Origin: a virus
Length of the DNA stretch: 29,792 nt
Virus record (IMG/VR): IMGVR_UViG_3300041586_000064
Location: 1 to 29,792 of that record
Reading direction: 5' to 3' (one strand)
The translations under genes and the position numbers were made by a program. The notes beneath the pieces are model-generated. The model was not told where the DNA came from and ran no database searches. It worked only from the letters and a program-made list of their open reading frames with translations. Positions 1-7,024 of this stretch are shown in pieces; position 1 is the stretch's first letter; each line of letters starts with the position of its first letter.

Positions 1-19
1 ATTACAAAAAGTTACAATA

Positions 20-2206
20 TTACATAAAATGTTGATTTTGCTCTATTTTTTCTATTAATTCCTTGTACAATAAATAGCCAGTTTTAACTTTTCCGCTAAT
101 TCTATGACTTTTTAATTCTAATTTATGTTTCAGACAAATTCTCTTTATATCATACTTTGTGATCTTATAAGAAAAATAAGTATTCATGTAATTGCAAATT
201 TCACCTTGATTTAAAATAGTTTCATCTTGGTGCTCGTCTGTTCTTTGTAATGAAAATTTAGTAAAAAATAAATCCTCAGACGCTTCAATTTCTACATTTT
301 GTAATGTGTTTTTATTTAAATATTCTATTTCTTCTTTACAAAATATCCTAAATTGAAAACCAGACTTGTATAAATTTTCCGCACACTTTAATAATTTATC
401 TTTATCAAATGCTTTTGCTTCCTCATACTTTACACTTTCAAACTCTATGGGTAGGATCCGCCTGTTACCTGTTTCATCCTTTAAAACCGAATTGTCGTTA
501 GTAGTTCCACATAACATTGTTCTACGCTTTAAATCAACGTCTAAACGTCCATAAGGTAGTCTTACCGTTATTTTGTTTTTTTCGGTAATCTTTTTAAAAT
601 TTTTAACGTCCTTGTGAGCCATTCCTCCAAATTCATCATTTAACATAATCATAGAAGTTGCCATTCTTTTTAGTACGTCTTTGCCACCTTCCTCCATAGC
701 TTCGTCAATAAAATATCGTCTTAATTCTTTAGGTAGCATATTTCTAAAAAAAGAAGTCTTACCGCTTGCTTGTTTTCCGCATAAGACTAAAACTAAAGGC
801 GAAACTTCTTCGTGATCGTATGAGCTAGTCCAATTGTGTATCGCTCCCACAAGCCACTTTTTTAATACCCAACGGTTAAATTCATTATAAGGCAAAATTA
901 AGTCCGCATATCTATCTATTTCATCTCCCATTGGTTCGCTATCGTTGTTTTTAAAATAATTAAAAATAGGATCAAAAGATTTAGACTTAGAATTAAAAAT
1001 AAGTTGTGATACATCGGTAGCCGTTACTTTAAACTCAAAGTATTTTTTAGCATGAATAACAATGCTATTAATAATTTCATCGTTTACGGGATTACCTTCA
1101 AACTCATAAATTTGGTTAAATTCATTTTTTAAAATAGTATAGTTTTCTTTTATAAAAACATCAAGCATTACAGTTTCGTTTTTCTCATTCTCAATACGTT
1201 TAACAAAATTTTCTTTGCTATCTATTAATTCTTTTATAAACTCTTCATCTGTTGTGTGTACTCCTAGTATTGCCAAAGTATCGATAACTCCTTTAGGCGT
1301 CATTATTTGATCGTTAGCTTTCCCAACTGCAACACGCTTTATAATTTGTTTAGATATTTCTGAATATAATTCACAGCCAGCCTCTTTTGCATGGTAGTAA
1401 AAAGTAGATATTGAAACACCACCTGTTTTGCAAAATTTATTATATTGACTTTCAATTCTAATTGGATCGTATTTTGTTCCGTTTTGGCAAATTGTTTTAA
1501 AATAATTAAGTCCGCTGTCTCCAAAATGCGAACCAATAGAAAAACCAATTTCGCAAAAAGTCTTATAATCGTCTTTACAAAGATCAATACCTTTATTCTG
1601 TATTTGCTCTATTATAAAACTAAAATCATCTTTAGCGAAAAAAAAAGTTTCTTTTTTTACTTTTTTAGCAGGTGCTTTTTTTGCTTTAAAAATTTCAGAT
1701 TTTTCATTTACAAAAATATCCATGTCGTAGCTAATATATCTTAAGCGATTTATATTTTTACAACTTTGATCTATATCTACGTCAAAATTATCTGAGTAAT
1801 ATTGAGCTAATCCATAAAATGATTCTAGGAATAAATCAGAATTAATTTTTACAAAGACAACTAACCCAGTTCCCGATACAGAACGATTTGAACTAAAAGT
1901 ATATTTGTCAGCATCAATTATTTTGCGTAGGTCGGTATTTACCTCGCAATCAATATCAATTAATATTAATCCATTAGTTTGCAAAATATTTTCTTTTGCA
2001 TGACTACCTTGCTTCATTACAGCTGATCCTGTTATCACTGGTAACTTGCTTTTTATAGAACTATATTTTGCTTTATCTGATTTATTAGCTCTAGCTTCAA
2101 ATATTAAATTTTGATGCTCTCCATTTTTTACTAATTCTACATATTTTGCAAAGTCAATAGTAATATTGTCTTTTTCGTGATGGCTTTTGTATTTTGAAAA
2201 TATCAT
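20..2206 (-). CDS. Primase-helicase, BT4734-like/PriCT-2/VirE-type
   Basis: A 728-residue replication protein expected to prime and unwind phage DNA. The N-terminal part (about 1-170) resembles the BT4734/BF3469-like archaeo-eukaryotic primase fold: a paired-aspartate motif LILIDIDCE (D84, D86), an SVSGTGLVVFVKI stretch (109-121), and NINRLRYISYDMD near 151-163. Residues 193-277 look like a PriCT-2 primase C-terminal domain. Residues 465-590 form a VirE/D5-type P-loop ATPase with Walker A GKQASGKTS (477-485), Walker B MIMLNDEF (519-526), sensor CGTTND (566-571) and a likely arginine finger DETGNRR (577-583). All key residues are present, so it looks active. It is the last gene seen in the leftward early operon, and its start overlaps the stop of the small upstream gene by ATGA. 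Domain names come from family knowledge; activity is inferred. Confidence 0.9.
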   Translation of the reverse strand: MIFSKYKSHHEKDNITIDFAKYVELVKNGEHQNLIFEARANKSDKAKYSSIKSKLPVITGSAVMKQGSHAKENILQTNGLILIDIDCEVNTDLRKIIDADKYTFSSNRSVSGTGLVVFVKINSDLFLESFYGLAQYYSDNFDVDIDQSCKNINRLRYISYDMDIFVNEKSEIFKAKKAPAKKVKKETFFFAKDDFSFIIEQIQNKGIDLCKDDYKTFCEIGFSIGSHFGDSGLNYFKTICQNGTKYDPIRIESQYNKFCKTGGVSISTFYYHAKEAGCELYSEISKQIIKRVAVGKANDQIMTPKGVIDTLAILGVHTTDEEFIKELIDSKENFVKRIENEKNETVMLDVFIKENYTILKNEFNQIYEFEGNPVNDEIINSIVIHAKKYFEFKVTATDVSQLIFNSKSKSFDPIFNYFKNNDSEPMGDEIDRYADLILPYNEFNRWVLKKWLVGAIHNWTSSYDHEEVSPLVLVLCGKQASGKTSFFRNMLPKELRRYFIDEAMEEGGKDVLKRMATSMIMLNDEFGGMAHKDVKNFKKITEKNKITVRLPYGRLDVDLKRRTMLCGTTNDNSVLKDETGNRRILPIEFESVKYEEAKAFDKDKLLKCAENLYKSGFQFRIFCKEEIEYLNKNTLQNVEIEASEDLFFTKFSLQRTDEHQDETILNQGEICNYMNTYFSYKITKYDIKRICLKHKLELKSHRISGKVKTGYLLYKELIEKIEQNQHFM

Positions 2207-2394
2207 ATTTTTTTAAATTTAACAGGGTACAAAGGTAAAAATTCAATAACTTCTTTAAGAGATGCAAATTTAATATATTTGCCTTGCGTGTCTAAAACTT
2301 TTACCATCTCAATAATAATTTTTGGCTGTAAATCTAAATATTCAAATTTATATCTAACGATTTCAAAGCTTCCTACGTTTTCAATTGTTTTCAT
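2203..2394 (-). CDS. Small hypothetical protein between helicase and primase
   Basis: A 63-residue protein of unknown function with no signal peptide or membrane segment. It is rich in Ile, Val, Lys and Glu and looks like a small beta-rich domain. Both ends overlap neighbours by ATGA: its start overlaps the stop of the SF2 helicase, and its stop overlaps the start of the primase-helicase. That tight translational coupling is the main reason to call it real, and it suggests a role alongside the two replication enzymes, though nothing in the sequence shows what it does. Confidence 0.75.
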   Translation of the reverse strand: MKTIENVGSFEIVRYKFEYLDLQPKIIIEMVKVLDTQGKYIKFASLKEVIEFLPLYPVKFKKI

Positions 2395-3965
2395 AAGTAT
2401 TTTTTTTCTAGTTTGTTTATTAATATTTCTTTTTGTCTTTTTAATGTTCTATTTGCGAAGCTTGGTAAATCTGAATTTATAATCTTAAAGTAATTTATCT
2501 TTAAATGTGTGTTTAAAACCCGTTCAACTCCTGTATTTCTATTTAATAAAAATTGTTCTTTAGGTACATTTTTAAACATTTTGTAGATTTGCGAAGTTAA
2601 AATCTTTAAAGCAAATATTTTGTCTTTATTTATTTTTTGGCAATATTCTATTATTTTATTTGCCTGCGGATTGATTACATTTTGTTGGACCGCTAAGCCT
2701 TCATCGATTTTTATTTCTTTAATTTTGCAATTATTATGACCGCATGAAGGACACAAGCAAGTTCTTTCTTTCATGAGTTCTCCGCAATTATCGCATTCAG
2801 TTACTTCTTCATCTGTTGGCTCTTTTTTTGCTTTGTAATTGTCAGTTCCCCAAAATATTTTTTCCCAGTCAAAAATATCGCTCCATCGTCCAAATCTTGC
2901 AATATTACCGCCTCCGTCAATGTGAATAAATCTATCTTTAAATATTTTATCTGTAATTCTTGATGCACGTCCTGTAATTTGAATGTAAAGCGATAGTGAT
3001 GAAATTCTACGAGAAACTATAATAGCTTGCACATCGGTAACGTCAAAACCTTTAGTAAAAACGCCAACGTTAAATAATATAGCGCCATCTGTATTTCTAA
3101 ATTTTTCCACAACTTCGCTTCTACTGTAATCAGTTTCATTTACGCTGTCATACATTAAACAATTAGGAACGCCCGCCTCAACAAATAAATCATAAATAAA
3201 TTTATTAAGATTTGTGTTTTGCGTAAATATCATTGTTTTTTTTCCGTTACAAAATTCTTTGTAATTTTCCAACACGTCCATCTGATATTTAGTATTAAAA
3301 ACTTCCTCACTGTTAGATACCTCCCCAAATGCATCAAATTTAAAATCGTTTTCGTCTATTGGTATTGCATAATTTTCATCAACTACTAAAAATCCGTCGG
3401 TAATAAGATCAGCTATTTCAATACCTACTATAATGTCTTGAAATAAATCAGCTAGAACAAAATTTTTCGTAAACTCTATTTTTTCGCAGCAATCACATTG
3501 TAATTTATCCATTACTTTATGATTAAAGCAAAAGAAGTAATTATCTTTTCGATTGCTTATCGGTGTCGCTGTGAATCCAATTATTTTACAATTTGCAATC
3601 TCTAGTATTTTCTCGTAAATAATTACATGGCACTCGTCAATTATAATTAAATCAAAATCAGCAATTAAATCAGAATATTTTTTTAATCTACTCTTTAGCG
3701 TTTGCACCATAGAAACCACGATTTTTGATTTAGGAAATGTTTTGTCTTTAGCTTCAAATGTAGATGCATCTGTAAAATGTTTTGCTGTCTGCCCTACAAG
3801 TTCACGGCTATCTACTAATATTAAAACACGTCCAGAATACTGTTTTGCTAGTGTTGTAAAAATAACCGTTTTTCCGCCTCCCGTAGCTAGCTGAACACAA
3901 ATTCTTTGATTTGTATTGCTAGTTATTTTGTTTAATAAATCTTTTTGGTATGGTCTTAATTCCAT
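2391..3965 (-). CDS. SF2 DEAD/DEAH-type helicase with C-terminal zinc ribbon
   Basis: A 524-residue superfamily 2 helicase. Visible motifs in order: Q-motif-like RPYQKDL (4-10), motif I ATGGGKT (27-33), motif II DECH (110-113), motif III TATP (132-135), motif V GVFTKGFD (301-308) and motif VI QITGRASR (329-336). A cysteine pair (C157, C159, C160) sits between the two RecA lobes, and a zinc-ribbon-like cluster (C391, C394, C403, C405, C408) follows the second lobe. Phages commonly carry such UvsW/RadD-like helicases for branch migration or fork restart; which of these it does cannot be read from sequence. It overlaps the following 63-residue gene by ATGA. Two tandem promoters and a hairpin leader lie upstream, so it is probably the first gene of a helicase-small ORF-primase transcription unit. 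Confidence 0.92.
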   Translation of the reverse strand: MELRPYQKDLLNKITSNTNQRICVQLATGGGKTVIFTTLAKQYSGRVLILVDSRELVGQTAKHFTDASTFEAKDKTFPKSKIVVSMVQTLKSRLKKYSDLIADFDLIIIDECHVIIYEKILEIANCKIIGFTATPISNRKDNYFFCFNHKVMDKLQCDCCEKIEFTKNFVLADLFQDIIVGIEIADLITDGFLVVDENYAIPIDENDFKFDAFGEVSNSEEVFNTKYQMDVLENYKEFCNGKKTMIFTQNTNLNKFIYDLFVEAGVPNCLMYDSVNETDYSRSEVVEKFRNTDGAILFNVGVFTKGFDVTDVQAIIVSRRISSLSLYIQITGRASRITDKIFKDRFIHIDGGGNIARFGRWSDIFDWEKIFWGTDNYKAKKEPTDEEVTECDNCGELMKERTCLCPSCGHNNCKIKEIKIDEGLAVQQNVINPQANKIIEYCQKINKDKIFALKILTSQIYKMFKNVPKEQFLLNRNTGVERVLNTHLKINYFKIINSDLPSFANRTLKRQKEILINKLEKKYL

Positions 3966-3983
3966 AAATTTATAAATAAAAAA

Positions 3984-4023
3984 ATCCTATCAGTTTGGTA
4001 GTAGAGTACCTCCCTGATAGGAT
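3984..4023 (-). promoter_or_regulatory. Leader hairpin with U-tract before the helicase gene
   Basis: On the minus strand a perfect 10-bp stem (ATCCTATCAG with CTGATAGGAT) encloses an inner 4-bp stem (GGTA/TACC) and is followed at once by seven T residues. The U-tract ends about 15 bases before the helicase ATG and the hairpin lies about 50 bases downstream of the predicted transcription start. It has the form of an intrinsic terminator but sits between a promoter and its gene, so it may be an attenuator or a 5' leader structure. Confidence 0.65.
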
Positions 4024-4074
4024 AATAAAAAATGTTTTTAGTTGTATTAAGTTCTCTACAAAATAATACTAATG

Positions 4075-4104
4075 CAAATATAATATAAAATAGTAAATAA
4101 ACAA
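4075..4104 (-). promoter_or_regulatory. Bacteroidetes-type promoter for the helicase operon (proximal)
   Basis: On the minus strand the -7 box TATATTTG (4082 to 4075) lies 19 bases after a TTG -33 element (4104 to 4102). This matches the Bacteroidetes consensus of TTTG/TTG, 19-21 bases, TAnnTTTG. The start site would fall near 4068, giving a leader of about 100 bases that includes the hairpin at 3984-4023. Confidence 0.7.
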
Positions 4105-4199
4105 TAGTTTTGTATAAAAAAAAGCAAGTGCGATATAATCACAAATGCTTCTTTAATAATTTTAAATTCTAAAAATTAGTGGTTTTATCCGTCGAAAGT

Positions 4200-4230
4200 C
4201 AAATATACTACTTATTTCTTAATTCCCCAA
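4200..4230 (-). promoter_or_regulatory. Bacteroidetes-type promoter for the helicase operon (distal)
   Basis: A second minus-strand consensus promoter: TTG (4230 to 4228), a 20-base spacer, then TATATTTG (4207 to 4200). It overlaps the 3' end of the 42-residue ORF at 4212-4340 and has the same -7 octamer as the promoter 118 bases downstream, so the helicase unit would have tandem promoters. Confidence 0.6.
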
Positions 4231-4340
4231 TAAATCCAATCTAAATATTTTTGTATTTCTTTGCGTCTTTCTGGACTTGCGGAAATTTTCTCTTTTTCTA
4301 GTTCGGCCAATGTGGGTTGCTTAATAACTTGCTTTTTCAA
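4212..4340 (-). CDS. Small hypothetical protein with TTG start
   Basis: A 42-residue ORF, reading (TTG)KKQVIKQPTLAELEKEKI at its start and ending LDWIYWGIKK. The TTG directly abuts the TAA of the upstream gene (TAATTG), and no in-frame ATG exists, so translation would need a TTG start, probably by coupling to the gene before it. The composition (charged helix followed by an aromatic end) looks protein-like rather than random. It fills what would otherwise be the only sizeable gap in this part of the operon. Function unknown; a chance open frame is still possible. Confidence 0.45.
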   Translation of the reverse strand: MKKQVIKQPTLAELEKEKISASPERRKEIQKYLDWIYWGIKK

Positions 4341-4607
4341 TTAAAAATCTAAATCATCAGATAAATCATTTTCCGCCTCTGTCATTTGATCTTTTCTTGG
4401 CGGCGAAACAATTATACCATCTGTCCAAATTACGTTACCGTTTGCAAGATAAACACGTTTTTCCTTAGCATCTCTTTGCTCTTTAGATTGCGCCAAATAC
4501 ATCGATACGTTTTGGCCATATTCGTTAGCGGTGTCGGAAATTGAAATGGTGTATTGCTTGTATTTTCCATTTTTGCCTTTAATTCCTAAGTTAATTAATG
4601 CACTCAT
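4341..4607 (-). CDS. SSB-like small protein with acidic C-terminal tail
   Basis: An 88-residue protein with a beta-rich N-terminal part, a basic stretch (residues 9-17), a conserved-looking WTDGIIVSPP segment (61-70), and a strongly acidic end, ENDLSDDLDF. Acidic tails ending in an aromatic residue are typical of phage and bacterial single-stranded DNA-binding proteins, where they recruit partner proteins. Its place, seven bases after an ERF annealing protein and upstream of the helicase and primase, fits a single-strand binder. The OB-fold itself cannot be confirmed by eye and the protein is shorter than standard SSBs, so the role is an inference; it may be an unrelated recombination accessory. 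Confidence 0.8.
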   Translation of the reverse strand: MSALINLGIKGKNGKYKQYTISISDTANEYGQNVSMYLAQSKEQRDAKEKRVYLANGNVIWTDGIIVSPPRKDQMTEAENDLSDDLDF

Positions 4608-4614
4608 AATATGT

Positions 4615-5154
4615 TTAAAATTTTGTTAATAATTCTTTTGTTAATAATTTTGTTCTTTGTTGTTCTGTTGCGTTTAAAGACTTGTATATTAAACCTAAAC
4701 TATCTTTGTTTTCCGCATTATGCAATAACATTTCGTTGTTTTTTTGCTCTTGTGTTAATTGAATAGACTTTTCTTTTGCGGGAACTGTTGCTTTTTGTCC
4801 GTCATCATCTTCGCTTCCTGCTGCGACAAAACTCTGCAAACCATATCTTCTAGCGTATGATATACCGCTACCTTGACTCTGTGCATCGTTTTGCTTAGAA
4901 AATATAATTTCGGTTAATGATTCTATTAATTCGCCTGATTCATGCATTAAAATAGTTTTAACGTAGTTTTTACCCTCTATTGTGCAAGTTGGCTGCAATA
5001 TAACAATTCCGTTGTTATTAAACGCTGGTAATATAGCTTCTAATATGCTATTTAAATCGCTATATTTATTTTTAAAGAAAGGATTTAAAGCTGTTTTTTT
5101 AGGTGTTACCATTTCCATTTGAGCTTTAACTAATGCAGTTGCTAAGTTTTTCAT
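4615..5154 (-). CDS. erf: ERF-family single-strand annealing protein
   Basis: A 179-residue protein with the features of the ERF superfamily of phage recombinases, which anneal complementary single strands during phage recombination and circularisation. The N-terminal NPFFKNKYSDLNSILEAI (24-41), a central GNxYVxTxLxHxSGExIES pattern (around 61-79), QGSGISYARRYGLQSF (94-109) and the acidic EDDDGQ (115-120) all match the family. The C-terminal third is a variable, glutamine-rich tail. It lies directly upstream of the SSB-like gene, a common pairing in phage recombination modules. No RecE/exonuclease partner is seen beside it; the VRR-NUC nuclease lies at the far end of the window. Confidence 0.9.
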   Translation of the reverse strand: MKNLATALVKAQMEMVTPKKTALNPFFKNKYSDLNSILEAILPAFNNNGIVILQPTCTIEGKNYVKTILMHESGELIESLTEIIFSKQNDAQSQGSGISYARRYGLQSFVAAGSEDDDGQKATVPAKEKSIQLTQEQKNNEMLLHNAENKDSLGLIYKSLNATEQQRTKLLTKELLTKF

Positions 5155-5156
5155 AA

Positions 5157-5393
5157 TTATTTATTCGTTAATCTTAATTCTCTCAATTGATATTGTCTCT
5201 CTTCTAATTGCTTTGCAACTGCTTTTTTTATTTTATAAATATTTGCAAATACTGGATCGTTCATATTTTCTTTCCAGTCGTGCGAGTCGCTATCTATGCG
5301 CTTTGACGATAAAAACATTTGTCTAGTTTTTAATGGAATTTGCATATAGTGTTCCTCAGTCATTTTTAAAAAAATTTCTCTGTTGCTTTCCAT
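5157..5393 (-). CDS. Hypothetical protein upstream of ERF
   Basis: A 78-residue, highly charged, probably all-helical protein with two Arg/Gln/Glu-rich stretches and an aromatic-containing centre (HDWKENMNDPVFANIYK). It has no recognisable domain. It ends three bases before the ERF start and begins about 20 bases after a 50-residue ORF, so it belongs to the recombination segment of the operon. Function unknown. Confidence 0.75.
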   Translation of the reverse strand: MESNREIFLKMTEEHYMQIPLKTRQMFLSSKRIDSDSHDWKENMNDPVFANIYKIKKAVAKQLEERQYQLRELRLTNK

Positions 5394-5413
5394 AACTTAT
5401 TTTTTTTTAATGG

Positions 5414-5566
5414 TTAAATTGAGTTTAAAACTTCTGTTTGAGTTTTATAAATTCTAGTTTTTTCGTTGTATTTTCTATTATTAGAAAAATACCCTACTCT
5501 TTCGCCATTATTGTAACTTGCTACTAAATTGTAACCTTTTCTGTTTAATTTTTCTTGAATAGTCAT
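5414..5566 (-). CDS. Small hypothetical protein
   Basis: A 50-residue protein starting MTIQEKLNRKGYNLVASY and rich in Asn, Lys and Tyr. The pattern (short amphipathic helix, then GYxxVxxYxNGERVGYFSNNRKYNE) resembles a small beta-hairpin domain rather than a random frame. It is the first ORF after the promoter-like box at 5633-5640, with a leader of about 60 bases. Function unknown. Confidence 0.65.
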   Translation of the reverse strand: MTIQEKLNRKGYNLVASYNNGERVGYFSNNRKYNEKTRIYKTQTEVLNSI

Positions 5567-5601
5567 AATTTCTATATTTTAGTGTTTAGCTTTATTGCTG
5601 G

Positions 5602-5640
5602 TGTAAAAATACAATAGTTTTACATTAGTTCGCAAATATA
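5602..5640 (-). promoter_or_regulatory. Promoter-like box and short leader hairpin
   Basis: A minus-strand -7 octamer TATATTTG lies at 5640-5633, identical to the strong promoters elsewhere, but the expected -33 TTG is poor. Just downstream, TGTAAAA and TTTTACA (5602-5608 with 5618-5624) can form a 7-bp hairpin in the leader of the 50-residue ORF. Confidence 0.45.
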
Positions 5641-5664
5641 TTAACAATAATTTAAGAAATAAAA

Positions 5665-5686
5665 AAACCACTTGTTACGGTGGTTT
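5665..5686 (-). terminator. Intrinsic terminator after the 96-residue ORF
   Basis: On the minus strand, AAACCAC and GTGGTTT form a 7-bp stem around an 8-base loop, followed directly by a run of seven T residues. It lies about 30 bases after the stop of the gene at 5718-6008 and just upstream of a new promoter-like box, which fits the end of one transcription unit and the start of the next. Confidence 0.75.
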
Positions 5687-5717
5687 AAATAAATTGCTTG
5701 CAGTCGGTAAAAGAATA

Positions 5718-6008
5718 CTATTCTAAGAGTGGTTTTTTAGAAACTCGCATACCCATTAAATACGAATTGTAATTTATTTCGCTATGGTCGTAATACCATT
5801 TAAATATAGCACCTTTTGGAGCGTATCGTTCTAAATCTAAACGTATATTTTCAAAAGAAAAATAAGCATCGTTAAAACAATTTACCCCACCTTTAATATC
5901 TCCTATCCAACCGTAAGCATGACAGTCTTGTTTTTTACAAAATAAGTCAGTGTAAAGATCAATGCAATTGTCTAGCCTTTCTTTTATTTCTTGTATTTGT
6001 ATTTTCAT
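5718..6008 (-). CDS. Hypothetical phage protein
   Basis: A 96-residue soluble protein with a Cys/Trp-rich middle (LFCKKQDCHAYGWIGD, 22-37) followed by FNDAYFSFENIRLDLE and KGAIFKWYYDH. Proteins of this layout are seen in Bacteroidetes phage early regions, but I cannot give it a function. Its ATG overlaps the stop of the 47-residue ORF upstream (ATGA), and a clear terminator follows, so it is the last gene of its unit. Confidence 0.75.
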   Translation of the reverse strand: MKIQIQEIKERLDNCIDLYTDLFCKKQDCHAYGWIGDIKGGVNCFNDAYFSFENIRLDLERYAPKGAIFKWYYDHSEINYNSYLMGMRVSKKPLLE

Positions 6009-6148
6009 TTTAATAAATATTTTATAGGTTTTTGTAAATGCGGTAAGTCTTTAGATTCTCTAACCAATTTTTTTGCATTTGGTATTAATGCGCTTGCAAT
6101 TTCTGCAAGTGTAAATCTATTCTCCAATACGTTGTATGTTCTTTTCAT
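6005..6148 (-). CDS. Small hypothetical protein
   Basis: A 47-residue ORF beginning MKRTYNVLENRFTLAEIA and ending IKYLLK. An A-rich leader (AAAATAAAAAAC) precedes the ATG, as for other genes here. The stop overlaps the next start by ATGA, and the start lies 32 bases inside the gene before it. The sequence around 10-35 could be a short helix-turn-helix, but it is too small to judge. Function unknown. Confidence 0.6.
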   Translation of the reverse strand: MKRTYNVLENRFTLAEIASALIPNAKKLVRESKDLPHLQKPIKYLLK

Positions 6149-6371
6149 GTTTTTTATTTTGATCGTAAATTCTTTGGACCATTAATATTTTATCTCTATT
6201 TTTTAAATAGTAAATCTCTCGATATGCTTTTATTTCTTCTTTAGTCTTTTTTAACCTTCTTTTAGCCGTTGGTACGGCTTCTTTTTTTATTTTAATACTT
6301 TGCGCTGTGCAACATCTTTTGGAGCTGGATTCGGTAACGTATTTTTGACCGCAATTACAATAATGTATCAT
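6117..6371 (-). CDS. Hypothetical Cys-rich, basic protein
   Basis: An 84-residue protein. The N-terminus carries C5, C7, C20 and C21 with H3, a possible zinc-binding cluster (HYCNCGQKYVTESSSKRCC). The rest is strongly basic and helical (KKTKEEIKAYREIYYLKNRDK), so nucleic-acid binding is plausible. Its start lies 17 bases inside the helix-turn-helix gene before it. No family is recognised; the zinc site is an inference from cysteine spacing. Confidence 0.7.
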   Translation of the reverse strand: MIHYCNCGQKYVTESSSKRCCTAQSIKIKKEAVPTAKRRLKKTKEEIKAYREIYYLKNRDKILMVQRIYDQNKKHEKNIQRIGE

Positions 6372-6615
6372 AGTTTAATTTGGATTCTATTATTAAATAA
6401 TTTGCAGTATAACCTTTAATATCATTTTTAATTTTATGTGAATATTTATAAACATAAGATTTTTCTAAAACAATAATTACGTCAGCTGAATACATCGCAT
6501 TTCTATTTTTAGAACTATATCTTTTTATTTTTAAAATATTTAATTTATTTCTAACTGATTTTTCTGAAATTTTTAAATGATTTGCTAATTGTGTGAGGGT
6601 ATATAATAATTCCAT
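6355..6615 (-). CDS. Helix-turn-helix protein, MerR/excisionase-like
   Basis: An 86-residue protein whose first half reads as a MerR/excisionase-type helix-turn-helix: LTQLANHLKISEKSVRNKL (7-25), then a basic wing-like stretch KIKRYSSKNRNAMYS (29-43) and a following helix DVIIVLEK. Such proteins act as small regulators or recombination directionality factors; with no integrase in view, a regulatory role within the early operon is the safer reading. A long hairpin leader (6630-6693) ends 14 bases before the ATG, so its own translation may be controlled. Confidence 0.7.
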   Translation of the reverse strand: MELLYTLTQLANHLKISEKSVRNKLNILKIKRYSSKNRNAMYSADVIIVLEKSYVYKYSHKIKNDIKGYTANYLIIESKLNYDTLL

Positions 6616-6629
6616 TTATTTTTTTTTAT

Positions 6630-6693
6630 GCCATAATCAACTTTCTTACCAGAAGCAAAAAAGTTAAGTTTTGTTTTTTTAGCTGACTATGGC
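6630..6693 (-). promoter_or_regulatory. Hairpin leader A before the helix-turn-helix gene
   Basis: On the minus strand GCCATAGTCAGCT pairs with AGTTGATTATGGC over 13 bp (two G-U pairs) around a 38-base loop. The 3' side runs into TATGGCATAAAAAAAAATAA and then the ATG at 6615. The same shape and the same 3' flank occur before the next upstream gene (6967-7015), although the stem sequences differ. Confidence 0.6.
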
Positions 6694-6768
6694 TGTTTAA
6701 TATTTATTTTTAAAACGGTTTATGCTTGGCGTATTAAATATACTGTAAGCGATTAGTTATTGGCAAGG

Positions 6769-6948
6769 CTAAAAACCGTTTAAAATCATAATCTTTTTTA
6801 AAGCCGAACTAGCTCTTTCTCCAGGGTCTCCATATTCATCTTCCAAATCATCATCCCATTTGGTAATATCATTCAATGCCTGTTCAGCTACTTTTAATTT
6901 AGACTTTGCTAATTCAAGGGCTTGTGTAAGTTTTTTTTCTTTTGACAT
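6769..6948 (-). CDS. Small acidic hypothetical protein
   Basis: A 59-residue ORF: MSKEKKLTQALELAKSKL at the start, an acidic WDDDLEDEYGDPGERASS centre (31-48), and an ALKKIMILNGF end. It is preceded by an A-rich leader and hairpin leader B (6967-7015), so the start is well placed. The protein looks like a helical hairpin with an acidic loop. Function unknown; it sits between a DUF3310 gene and a helix-turn-helix gene in the early operon. Confidence 0.7.
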   Translation of the reverse strand: MSKEKKLTQALELAKSKLKVAEQALNDITKWDDDLEDEYGDPGERASSALKKIMILNGF

Positions 6949-6966
6949 TTTATTTATTTTTTTTAT

Positions 6967-7015
6967 GCCATAATTTAACAGTTACTAAGCAGCATTGCAT
7001 CTGTTAAATTATGAC
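6967..7015 (-). promoter_or_regulatory. Hairpin leader B before the 59-residue ORF
   Basis: On the minus strand GTCATAATTTAACAG pairs with CTGTTAAATTATGGC over 15 bp (one G-U pair) around a 19-base loop. It ends 18 bases before the ATG at 6948 and is followed by CATAAAAAAAATAAATAAA, not by a U-tract, so it is not an intrinsic terminator in this direction. It shares its 3' flank and geometry with leader A. Confidence 0.65.
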
Positions 7016-7024
7016 TGATTAATA

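Noticed and set aside
1445-1744. Plus-strand ORF of 99 codons with hydrophobic stretches inside the primase gene.
   Set aside because: Antisense of Lys/Glu-rich coding reads as Phe/Leu-rich; the sense protein is a well-supported enzyme.
3984-4023. Plus-strand GTTTGGTAGTAGAGTACC recalls a tRNA D-arm.
   Set aside because: No acceptor stem, T-arm or anticodon arm can be built around it; the hairpin with U-tract on the minus strand explains it better.
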